Below, in pieces: positions 54,777 through 63,465 of a DNA stretch of 64,000 nucleotides. The stretch's first letter is position 1, and each line of letters starts with the position of its first letter. The stretch spans positions 15,655,501-15,719,500 of the forward strand of contig OX439041.1 in assembly GCA_949317995.1 (NCBI GenBank). The letters run 5' to 3'. Made by a program: the position numbers and the translations under genes. The notes under the pieces were generated by a model. It did no database searches. It saw only the letters and a program-made list of their open reading frames with translations, and had not been told where the DNA came from. The stretch comes from Acholoe squamosa. Taxonomy: Eukaryota > Annelida > Polychaeta > Phyllodocida > Polynoidae.

Positions 54777-55926
54777 CTTTGTACCCGAAGCTGACTTCGG
54801 TGCAATCTTTTTTCACCTCATTGTGTTGCTTTAAAAGGAAACTACGAGTGAAAACTTTATGACACTTTTCACAGGGGTACATTTTACCATACAGTCCCAT
54901 GTTAGTTATTAAACTTACATGGTTCCTGTGCAAGTTCAAGTTCATGATTTTTTTGGATGAACACATATTTGACCTTATAATTTTAGGTCGCCCCTTTTTT
55001 TTACCAAAAGAGGGAAGGTAAAAGATTTTTATGTTCACCTCAAACACCTTTTCTAACCTGTCTAAATCTTTTATGTCAACGCCTTCAAAAGTCTCCTTGT
55101 TCACCCCTGGGTAGGCTTCAAGGAAAAGCTCTTGAGTTCTTTCTAAAGATCCATACAGGAAGAAAGACAGACATCTAAAGAAACACAAGTTGTCCTTGTA
55201 TCCCCTTTTGGTTTTAGGGTCTCTGTGAAAGTGCTGCATTCCTCTTTGCCTTAAACCTTGGGGAACAGTGTTCATTTTACCTAAAAGATATTCTCCTCCC
55301 GTAGCCCTTATGAGGGTAATGTTAGCGTTCACGTTGCCTATGACACTCCATATAGTAGAGGGTCTTTGAGTGTCTTCTTTTATGTTATTTTCAATTAAAT
55401 CTAAACACTCTGCAAAGTCTTTGTCGTCCGTAATGAAAATGTAAGGGTCTCTATGAGTTTCACTGTCATAAAACAAAGATGAACTGTTGGCAGAAGCATG
55501 GAAGTACATAACCTTCTCTTCTTCTTCCTCCTTAGAGGAAGACAACAACCTTCCAAAAGAGACAGCCACTTTGTAAGCCATAACTTGATTTCTATGAATA
55601 GAGGTAAGAGCTTCTATTACCTGTTTTGCTCCCAAGTCTTTGTTAAAACTTGTCATTCTGACGTTGAAAATGGACTGAAGCTAACCAAGCACAGCCAAAC
55701 CTGAAGCTATAGACTTGAAGTTGTCTCGGTAACTGCTTTTATGCAAAGAATTTATTTCTATTTCTTTTGGAATTTCTAAGCTTTCGGAAAAAATTTCTCT
55801 CTTACAAGAAACTGAGTTACATAAAGTTTTATCACTGTTTTCTACAGTGACCAAACGTGGAGGTCTAGGGATGTTACACATTGGATAGTTGACGGTGTAA
55901 AGTTGTTTTACCTTTTTGGGAGGCAT
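54331..55926 (-). pseudogene. Polymerase N-terminal region with OTU-like and zinc-finger segments
   Basis: The frames 55926-55681 and 55656-54331 are in the same phase, split only by TAG at 55683-55681. Residues ~155-250 of the longer frame contain DNLCFFRCLSFF and, ~90 residues on, RNHVSLIT. This layout of Asp/Cys and a distal His recalls OTU-type cysteine peptidases; it recurs in invertebrate Maverick polymerases as far as I know. A C2H2-like finger follows (YPCEKCHKVFTRSFLLKQHN ... C), then Exo I. Protease activity is not implied by motif resemblance alone. A Lys run (K6) precedes the stop at 54331. Confidence 0.65.
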
Positions 55927-56109
55927 TTTTTTGTGGTTTCTTTCTCTAGTTTTACTTTATATTCAACATACAACTTAAAACTAAAACCTGTCCTAACTAA
56001 AAATGGAGTACATTCAGGTTTGACTATAGAAACTTAAACCTATGCTGGGCTATGTCGACTGAACATGGAGTACATTTAAATCTAACTACGAATGAACTAA
56101 TATACATGA

Positions 56110-57504
56110 TTATGTGAAATCGGTCGTCTCGTCTAGGAAGGGTCCAACACGTGATTTGATGTCTTCCAGAATGAAGGGGGACACAGTGTGTCCACAGTGT
56201 GTGGCAGATGGGGGCATCCTGTAGCTGGAAGACACCGAGGCATTCATCTCCTCGACGTAGCTGGCCGTTCCTATATGAACTTTAGGAGTTCCCTTGTACA
56301 GGTTCACCAATATCATAGCCCGTCCTCCACGGGGGTCGGTGCAGTCTTCGTTCAAGGACAACAGGAGATTGTCCACCTTCCTTTCTCCAAGGGCAGCTCG
56401 GCGATGTAGCTCCTTGTACTTTCCAAGGATGCACTCTATCTGGTCCACTAAGTTTCTAAACTCATGTGCCTCTAGATTTAAGCACCGCTCATAAGGTTTG
56501 TCCAGGTACATCCTCAAGCATACTCCCCTGATACTAGGTTCCCTGAATATTTCTATGCAGGCGTTATTATCCCCTTCCGGATAAAAAACTTGGTCGGGGG
56601 CAGGTGACTTCTCTTGAAATCCAAATCGAGCAGGCCATTTCTTTGACACTAAAGGTACTAACCTAAAGCCCACAAGCTTGCTGGAAGTACTGGGGGCAGT
56701 GCCCTCCCCCAACTTTTGCCTTTGTGACTTGTCTTTAGCAGATGGAATACCTGGGGCAGAACCAAATGGCTCAGCGGCATAGGAAGAAGTACCTGAGGAA
56801 ACAGAAGTAGGGGCAGAGACAGGGGTTTTCTTGTTGTAGGCGCATTTCTGTCTTTTCTTCTTAGGCTCCCCTTTACTTTCACCGGGACAGGTTCTTTTCT
56901 CCGGCGGGGTTTTCAGCAGCTCCTCTACCGGAACCGGAAGAGAGTATTCGGGAGTAGGGCCAGTCAAATCTATGACCTCTACCTGTGAATACCCCCCTTG
57001 TTAAGCAGGTGAAGGTGTCCCTTGTGTTAAATCGACCACTTCAATGGGGTTGACTGCTGGTAATGATGATGTGAGGTCTATGACCTCTATTGGACTGACC
57101 TGGGGAGAAAGTTCCTCCGGAGTTACTGGCGAGTAAGTGGCGGACGTAGGTGCTTCAGTGGGGGGCTGGTAGTTTAGAGGTGCCGGGGGATTGATAAATT
57201 CCCTGATGTCAAAATCGCCGTCGCCAGCTTCCTGAGGAGTGTGATCCCGGACGCGATCCAGGAAATCAGTGATTTCGCCATGAAGAGCTGCAAGAGCGGC
57301 TTCCTGTTCTCCTGCATCAGGCACTTCAGTTGGAAGCCGAGCAGAAGTTGCAGGTGGTTTTTCAGCGGCGGCTGGAGAGGTGGGAGGAGGGGCGACGCCC
57401 AACATTTTTTCCACTGCCTGTTTAGGTGTGGGGACAGAAAGAGGAGCCAGTTTTTTAGCTGCTACCCTCCTGACACTAAGTCCCGTATTCATGCAAACAG
57501 GCAT
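56110..57504 (-). pseudogene. Protein with three SUMO-interaction-like motifs, split by one stop
   Basis: 57504-57001 (167 codons) and the frame to 56110 are in one phase, parted only by TAA at 57003-57001; together about 464 codons. Just before and after the stop lie PIEVIDLTSS, PIEVVDLTQG and QVEVIDLTGP, each an ideal V/I-x-D-L-T SUMO-interaction motif with acidic lead-in. The N-terminal part is Ala/Pro-rich; the C-terminal half has a Lys-rich PKKKRQK nuclear-localisation-like run and a folded region (CIEIFREPSIRGVCLRMYLD ... LEAHEFRNLVDQIE) with a faint PC4-like rhythm. Maverick cargo of unknown function. The stop may be real, an error or read through. Confidence 0.55.
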
Positions 57505-57900
57505 TGTTCTCCTTCAGATGAAAGGGTTGCAGGGCTGGAAGGTGCAGGATCAGGATGGCGAACAGCAGACAAACGTCAGAAAAGGTTTGATGAAGACCGA
57601 GCAGCTCAAGCCTTCTTTATAGTAACTATCCTCATACGATCCTGGGACGTTCCCTTGTCGTTCAGATAACGTACAACCACAACCATGAGTCGAGATTACC
57701 ATGCTTTTCCATTCATAGTATGTGTTACGCTCAGACAGCGTTGTTTTGGGAAAAAAGTAAAAAACTGAACTCAATTAAAAACCGTGAAAACGCTCAGTCA
57801 ACGTTCAGGGTTCGGCATGTAAGACGAATCTGGCTGTAACCGTTTTGTGATTAACGCAAACCATTCGTCATTTTTCAGAACGAGCTTCTCTCAAGCAGAC
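57505..57900. promoter_or_regulatory. Divergent promoter region
   Basis: The minus-strand genes begin to the left and the plus-strand genes to the right. On the minus strand a TATA-like ACTATAAAGAAGG lies at about 57624-57612, ~110 bp before the start at 57504. On the plus strand the only candidate I see is an AT-rich ATTAAAAACC near 57773-57782, ~120 bp before the start at 57901. Confidence 0.5.
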
Positions 57901-58558
57901 ATGGCTCACTTTTGTCCTTTGCCTTTGTCCTTGACCGTTGGTCACAAAAGGCGTCAGGAGGTGTTTATTTCAGACATCAGGAGGGGCGTAGAAGAAGGTA
58001 AGGTGTGGGCTGTGTGGAAATTCTGTCCTGAAAATTTTTAACAGGGATCTTTACATCCCTCCTAACTATAACTTCAGACAATGCTTCTTGCACAACCAAA
58101 CCACTGCATTGGTTCCCAGTGGACCCTCTGTGAAAAAACTTATCTCAGAAGATGGGGAAAGTTTTTTTTCAGGTGTTCTTTTGGGACATGGTGCCATGGT
58201 ACACTTAATGTCGAGGCATTCCATTTCATCTGGAAGTTCAAAAAAATTCATCTTAGACAGACAAAAACCCTTTTTTCTTAGGGATCAACCTTTGGGGGGC
58301 GGACCTGGTAATTCAGTTTTCATCGATTCTACTATGGTGAAGGCTTTAATTAAAGCCACTTTACTTCACCCAGACAAAATTACACACTTTGTAGGTTCAA
58401 AAATTTTCTATGAAAGAGGATTCAGGTCAGAGATTGGACACAATTACCATGGGTGCTGTCATGTTGTGAGAGTTATGACTGAAATAACTGCCTCCCATGA
58501 AAAAAGTCAGCTCAAGGTGGTAACAGCCTATCCCGTATCTCATTTTTGGTCCTCCTAA
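57901..58558 (+). pseudogene. Unknown gene, possible BECR-type nuclease-like domain
   Basis: The first 46 codons from ATG 57901 run to TAA after KFCPENF. The sequence continues sensibly in the next frame from about 58038 to 58558, so one base change in the T run at about 58033-58037 split it; about 218 codons in all. The distal part has GHGAMVHLMSRHS, a VKALIKATLLHPD helix, GHNYHGCCHVVRVM and a VVTAYPVSHFW end. Paired His blocks early and a V-x-TAYP ending recall the barnase/EndoU-like effector nucleases of bacteria. This is a resemblance of pattern only, and no activity is claimed. AATAAA overlaps the stop (58557-58562). Confidence 0.4.
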
Positions 58559-58730
58559 TAAAACTGAAAAAATAAACGATGATCCTCCGGGTAAGGCCCC
58601 AGGGCTAAACCCACCCTTTTACATGTTTTCCCCTCTTTCACCATGCTCGGCCTCTGACCCTGACTTTAGTTTCGTCCTTGAGCAATAAATCATTTCATAA
58701 AAGTGTGATAAGGAAAGACTGACAGGGTTC

Positions 58731-58737
58731 TTATAAA
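58731..58737 (+). promoter_or_regulatory. TATA box for the 58788 gene
   Basis: TATAAAG lies 52 bp before ATG 58788, a plausible core promoter position, and follows the AATAAA signals at 58557 and near 58685. Confidence 0.5.
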
Positions 58738-58787
58738 GGTTAAACGGGGACTAAAGCATCATTTGATACAACAACCTTCGTCCTACC

Positions 58788-59408
58788 ATGCCGCATTACT
58801 CCCTGCTGAGAGTATTAGAACAACGTCATCCCGATGACACTCAAGTCCTAACGTACGTTAGGGAAAGAAAGGAAATTATATGTTGCACTTCAAGCTGTTT
58901 CAGGTATGTGTGCAAATACTTTAAAGAAACTATTCTTCACCGGAAAAAATTAAAATTAGTTTTTTCTTCAGTTGAATCAAGTTTTATATCCAAAGACAGA
59001 AAAACCTTGAGGAAAATGGTTTTGAGTCATAACTTGTCAAAATTTTCAACAGTGGAAACCTTGGGTTATGCCCTAATGTATGGAAGAAAAAAAAAGGGTC
59101 CACTGAAAAACCCCTTCCATTTGGAAGCATTGAAAGCGGCAGAAGATCATCACGCCAAAGAAAATACCCACCAACTCAACGATGGTCTTGATTTCTTGAT
59201 GTCTATTTTGGACCTTCTAGCTAAGAGCTTAGAAACCAAAACTTTGTTTTCGGCCTGCCCCATATTTCACATCCCATCATCGTCCCTGGATCATTTCAGT
59301 GTGGAGGAGAAACAAAAAGTGTGGTTTTATCTGGCTATGTGGTGCACCAAGCTAACCTCCCTTGCTCACTGTTTTCACCACAATCAGCTCGCTTTACACA
59401 CAACATGA
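58788..59408 (+). CDS. Unknown Maverick protein, 206 aa
   Basis: One intact frame from ATG 58788. It is basic and rich in Lys, Leu and His, with helical-looking segments (LDFLMSILDLLAKSLETK; EKQKVWFYLAMWCTKL) and no transmembrane segment, signal peptide or motif that I recognise. It lies between the nuclease-like gene and the G-rich repeats. I see no basis for naming it. Confidence 0.6.
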   Translation: MPHYSLLRVLEQRHPDDTQVLTYVRERKEIICCTSSCFRYVCKYFKETILHRKKLKLVFSSVESSFISKDRKTLRKMVLSHNLSKFSTVETLGYALMYGRKKKGPLKNPFHLEALKAAEDHHAKENTHQLNDGLDFLMSILDLLAKSLETKTLFSACPIFHIPSSSLDHFSVEEKQKVWFYLAMWCTKLTSLAHCFHHNQLALHTT

Positions 59409-59454
59409 TAACAAATCCAAACGAATGAAGAACGATGTAAAAGGCTTAACTAAA

Positions 59455-59760
59455 GAGGGGAATGTATGGAAGGGTAATATAGGATAGGGTAGAATAGGGT
59501 AGGGTAATATAGGGTAGGGGTAGGGTAGGGTAGGGATGGGTTGGGGTTGGTTTAGGGGTGGGGGGGGGTGGGTGCACCTCTCAAGTATGGGGGGTTTGGG
59601 GCTTGTTGGCCCAGGCTGGCCGCCCAAATAACCCACCTAACCCACCCACCCACCTAAACTACCCACCCACCTACCCTACCCTACCCTACCCTGCCCTACC
59701 CTATAAGTTTACTGCATGCTTTCTAGCCTGTTATAACCTACCTACCTACCTACCTACCTG
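59455..59760. repeat. (TAGGG)n and (CCCTA)n inverted microsatellites
   Basis: G-rich TAGGG-type repeats (59475-59570) are followed after ~80 bp by C-rich CCACC/CCCTA repeats (59625-59705) and a CTAC tetranucleotide run (59735-59765). The two arms are complementary in register, so the region can form a hairpin or G-quadruplex. The shadow open frames here have no meaning. Confidence 0.85.
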
Positions 59761-59794
59761 CCTACATAACTTCCTCGATATCTTTTTTGCTGCT

Positions 59795-60423
59795 ATGGAG
59801 TTTCACCTTTGGACGAGTTGTTATTCAAGATCAGTGAAAAAATATTGGAAAAAGACTACCCTCGATCAGGGGTTTATTTAGGACTCAGACTAAGTTTGAT
59901 GGATTACATGGAAAAAACACCATCTGTTCGTTCTATGGGGAGAGAAATGCTCATATCATGGAACAGGAAAAATGTGCGTTGCAAGTGGATGGTTTTAAGA
60001 CATGCATTAAGTGACATAGGTCGTTATGATCTCTCTGAATATTGCAGATGGTACATGCAGTATTACAACATAGTGGACCATTGTGAAATACCTCCAGAAC
60101 AGTGGAAAGTTGATACTTTGTTCGTGAACCTGGCAGAAAAGTTGAAGATGCTTGACTGGAGAAAACTGGGAACACAACTGGGGTTCACCGAGCACAAACT
60201 TGATGTAATAACCACCCCTGTTCCAGGGAAAAAAGGTGTCACAAATCCTGTTTTTGAAGTCCTAATGGTGTGGAAACATAGAGAAATATCTCATCCAAGC
60301 TGTCTTATAGCCAGTCTGAACAACATGGGACTTTTTGACGTAGCTCTTTACGTGGAAGGTTTAAGAGAGGGTTCTTCTGACTTAAAAGAGGACGAGGCGG
60401 CTCCTTTGGTCACTTTGGTTTAA
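59795..60423 (+). pseudogene. Tandem death-domain protein
   Basis: Open from 59809 to 60423; the only good ATG (59795) is in another frame, one base off at the T run 59808-59810, so the gene likely lost one base. Residues ~1-85 and ~100-195 are each a six-helix death-domain-type unit. The second has MLDWRKLGTQLGFTEHKLDVI and then EVLMVWKHREISHPSCLIASLNNMGLFDVA, the classical W..L...LG / W / L..AL...G..D.A pattern. The first has DYPRSGVYLGLRL and MREMLISWNRKN ... LRHALSDIGRYDLSEYC. Death domains bind one another in apoptosis and innate immune complexes. A double unit with no other domain suggests an adaptor or decoy taken from a host; that role is inference. Confidence 0.65.
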
Positions 60424-60436
60424 GATTTCATCCAAC

Positions 60437-61124
60437 ATGGATCACAAGGAAGAGGAGTTCATTTTTGACCCACGTCTACAAAGTCCCTTCACTATGATAA
60501 TAGCTGGACCTACTTCTTGTGGAAAAAGTCAACTTGTTTTCAAGTTGATTAAAGGTGTAGACGAGATGGTAACTCCAAAAATACATGACATATACTACTG
60601 CTACAGTCAATGGCAAGATGGATTCGACGAAATGGTGAAGTTGGGAGTTAAGTTCAACAAAGGGCTTCTTTCAGAAGACTTTTTGTTCGAGGATAAAAGA
60701 GACGTGACTTAACATGGACTGGTCATAATAGACGACCTTGGATCCCGAGTACGTTCCTACCATAATGAAGCTTTTCACTGTGGGCTCTCACCATCGCAGT
60801 TTAAGTGTAATTTTTATTACACAAAACTTGATTTTCAACAATCCTGCCTTCAGAACATTGAGCTTGAACGCACACTACCTTGTTGTTTTTAAAAACCCTA
60901 GAGACATGAGTCAAATAGGACACATCAGCAAACAGGCCTTCCCTGGTCAAAAATCCTTTGCAACGGAGGTATATAACTCAGAAACCAAAGAGAAACATTC
61001 ATACATCCTATTGGACTTTAAGCAGAGCACACCTAACGAGCTGAGGGTAAGGAACAGCATAACAACTCCTTGGAATACCTTGGTTTTTATTCCTAAAGCT
61101 TCAGCTGCTAAAAGAAAACGCTAG
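60437..61124 (+). pseudogene. FtsK/HerA-like genome-packaging ATPase
   Basis: Walker A is AGPTSCGKSQLVFKLI at residues ~24-39. TAA (60710-60712) ends the first frame just before LVIIDDL, the Walker B, which is still readable in phase. After it the frame changes into 60738-61124 (MKLFTVGSHHRSLSVIFITQN with the sensor Asn/Gln and ARTLSLNAHYLVVFKNPRD). This is the A32-type packaging ATPase of Maverick and related viruses. It starts 13 bp after the death-domain gene and ends 1 bp before the next ATG. Confidence 0.85.
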
Positions 61125-61125
61125 A

Positions 61126-61491
61126 ATGGTGACCAAAAAATCTGCTACTGGAGGAAAATTGAAAATTTTAAGGAAGCATTACCACTTGTTGAAACACATA
61201 TCCAAGTGTTCCTCGGAAGAGTGTTCCCACATCATAAAAGGTTTGAGCGATGAGGTCATTAGGTTGATGAGTCAAATTTGTGTCAACGTCATGAACAAAA
61301 ACCTATTGCGTAACGAATCAGACGCAGTTAAACGTCTAACACCCTACAAGAAAGAACTGAAGACAGTCACAAGGCACAAGGCCACCGTAAGGCAGAAGAG
61401 GAAAACCTTTGAGCAAAAGGGTGGCTTCTTGGGAACCATATTGGGTATAGCCTTGCCCCTGATAACAGGTCTCATAGGAGCACGTAGATAA
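61126..61491 (+). CDS. Small basic protein with hydrophobic tail
   Basis: 121 residues, Lys/Arg-rich, with a Gly-Gly-initiated hydrophobic C-terminus (KGGFLGTILGIALPLITGLIG). The layout of a basic body plus a GGF-hydrophobic tail recurs in Maverick elements and recalls adenovirus core/membrane-active precursors. I believe the comparison is reasonable but not proven. Intact, tightly packed between the ATPase and the next gene. Confidence 0.65.
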   Translation: MVTKKSATGGKLKILRKHYHLLKHISKCSSEECSHIIKGLSDEVIRLMSQICVNVMNKNLLRNESDAVKRLTPYKKELKTVTRHKATVRQKRKTFEQKGGFLGTILGIALPLITGLIGARR

Positions 61492-61495
61492 AATC

Positions 61496-62403
61496 ATGTC
61501 TTATTCAAGGATGGCCCTCGTAAGGGCGGATCTTGTTCCCCGAGAAAAAAACCCTTCTCCTGTTACTGCTACCTCTCCTCCCCAGCCTGGACCTAGTGTT
61601 CAAGACCAGTACTACAGCACTCAACTTCTAAGAGAAGGTTTAACTCCTGATTCCAGCCTGGTTCAAGTCCTAAACCACCTTCAAAGTAAAGCACATGAGG
61701 TGCTTACCTCTCCTAAGCTCAAACTGAAGGACAAGTTAAGACAGTACAATCAACTTATGATTAAGTCGGGAATTTTACCTAAAAAAGCCAAGGTCTTAGG
61801 ACAATGTAGGGAAGGTCCCTATCCTGGTCGAGCAGTAGGACAAGGACCTGCAGCAGCAGCCATGGGTATAAACAATACTTTAGAAGACACCAACGACGAC
61901 GACGACTTTTTCACTTTTTCACTAGAGACGTTTCACAACTTCCTGACGATTCAGACGGAGAGAGTGTAGATGAAGTTAAAGGGGGGGCAGAACCTGGACC
62001 TCATGCAAAAGACAACACAGTGGGTATGGACGCCGACATCAAAGAAAGAATACCTTACAGAACGACTGCTAAAAATCTCTACAGAGAATTATCACGTCAC
62101 GGAAGTGAGATATTAAATTGGAACAGAGACGGGGAAATATATGTGAACGGGAAGTGTGTCCCTGGAACTGACATAACAGATTTGTTAGCTTTTGCTGCCA
62201 GACCAAAGTCGTTGAGGAAGGACCAAGCTAAAGGAAGACAGGTCTTCATAAGAGCAGTTAAAAGGTTGAACCCCACCTTGAAGTTTGTCAAAAACAAGTC
62301 GGCTTTTGCTGCCAGTCCCTTGAAGAGGGCATCGCCTATCAAGAAGAGGAAAGTGAGTCAAAAAGGAACTGGCCGTAAGTTTATATGGTGCACAAGGCTT
62401 TGA
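61496..62403 (+). pseudogene. Core-like Maverick protein
   Basis: Frame 61496-61969 (Pro/Gln-rich, then LKDKLRQYNQLMIKSGILPK) shifts near 61897-61915 at a GACGACGACGAC/T5 stretch into the frame 62020-62403. The second half has IKERIPYRTTAKNLYRELSR and a basic end (SPIKKRKVSQK). The block YRTTAKNLYRELSRHG..ILNWNRDGEIYVNGK recurs in Maverick elements beside the integrase. No enzymatic motif is seen. It ends within the integrase gene, which starts at 62385. Confidence 0.6.
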
Positions 62404-63465
62404 AGAAAGATGTCCTCAGGTTTTACACAGATCCTATACAACCTGGAAGTTTCACCAGTGTATCTAAACTTCAACGTCATCACTTCAAGAAAACAAAGAA
62501 AAAAAAACATAGAACAAGCTTTGGAAGATGTAGACGCATACACCAGACACAAACCTTACAAGAGAAGATTTCCTAGAAGAAAAACACAAATATGGGGCAT
62601 AGACAAACAGTGGCAACTTGATCTTATAGACATGCGAGAATTGTTAAAGGAAAACAAAGGATACCAGTACCTTCTAGCGGGAATAGATGTGTTTTCAAGG
62701 TATGGTTTTGGGCAACCTGTGAAAAGTAAGAGAGCTGATGACGTCACAGAGGCTTTCAAAAAAATGAGCAAAGAAAGAAAATCTCAACAAATTCAAACTG
62801 ACAAGGGCAAAGAGTTTGTCAACAAAATTTTCAAGAAGCACTGTGAAGATGAAAACATCAATTTTTTCACAGGTGAAAACGACGATGTGAAGTGTGCCTT
62901 AGCTGAAAGGTTCAACTCTACTATTCAAGGAAAAATGTGGAGATGTTTCTCTCATTTAAATAACTACAAATGGGTTGACTTGCTGCCCGACTTGGTTAAG
63001 TCCTACAATCTAACTTACCACAAAACCTTAGCAGCTGCCCCTTCAGACATAAATAAAGACAACTCAGAAGTCTTGTTTTACAGGTTGTACGATCAACCTC
63101 AAAAGAAAAAAGTTCCTGTCCTTAAATTGAAGAGAAAAAATCAAGTGCGAATGTTGAAAACAAAGAAAACATTTAACAGAGGGTACGAACCTAACTGGAC
63201 AGAGGAAATATACACAGTGGACGGTGTTTCACCCAAAGGGTACCACCTCAAAGATCTCCTTGGAGAAGAGATAAAAGGAAGCTTTTACGAACCTGAAGTT
63301 CAGAAGGTGCAAGCCCGTCACGGAAGACGCTTCAACATAGAAAAAATAGTTAAATACAGAGGAAAAGGCAAGAAAAGAGAAGCCTTCATCAAGTGGAAGG
63401 GTTATGGAGACAAGTTTAACACTTGGGAACCTGTGAAGAACATAGACAAATGGCATTTACCTTAA
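62385..63465 (+). pseudogene. int: Maverick integrase with chromodomain
   Basis: I place the start at 62385 because LKKDVLRFYTDPIQPGSF in that frame fits the integrase N-terminus; the frame changes at the A9 run near 62500 into 62410-63465. The catalytic core has the DDE triad in LLAGIDVFSRY, QTDKGKEFVN and CALAERFNSTIQ. A chromodomain closes the protein (IVKYRGKGKKREAFIKWKGYGDK...NTWEP) from residue ~310 of the longer frame. It is the integrase of Maverick/Polinton elements, which joins the linear element into host DNA. It overlaps its neighbours on both sides. Confidence 0.9.

Larger units (their letters stand above)
51219..55926 (-). pseudogene. polB: Family B DNA polymerase, broken
   Basis: Gene reads right to left. 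N-terminal region (55926-54331), exonuclease (Exo I in KIVFDFEN, Exo II in LGFNSGKYDINLIKK), then palm motif A (GLDANSLYL), an intervening CYWHGH-type segment, motif B (KLLGNGSYGKT) and motif C (MDTDSFYF). All are typical of Maverick polymerases, thought to start synthesis from a protein primer. Breaks: TAG at 55683-55681, a frame change at an A run before 54331, a 586 bp tandem duplication, a TAG near 53310 and frame changes near 52860 and between 52562 and 52313. The catalytic motifs survive, so it was functional not long ago or is misassembled. Confidence 0.9.

Noticed and set aside
57001..57003. Stop-codon recoding as a general rule in this element
   Set aside because: Stops interrupting genes are TAA and TAG at scattered places alongside frameshifts, and other genes end normally at these codons; decay or error is simpler.
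58788..59408. Bcl-2-like apoptosis inhibitor
   Set aside because: The helical, Trp-containing C-terminal part suggested it, but there is no NWGR-like BH1 motif or membrane anchor.
59394..59881. Proline/glycine-rich ORFs on both strands
   Set aside because: They arise from the TAGGG/CCCTA repeats and run into the death-domain gene out of frame.
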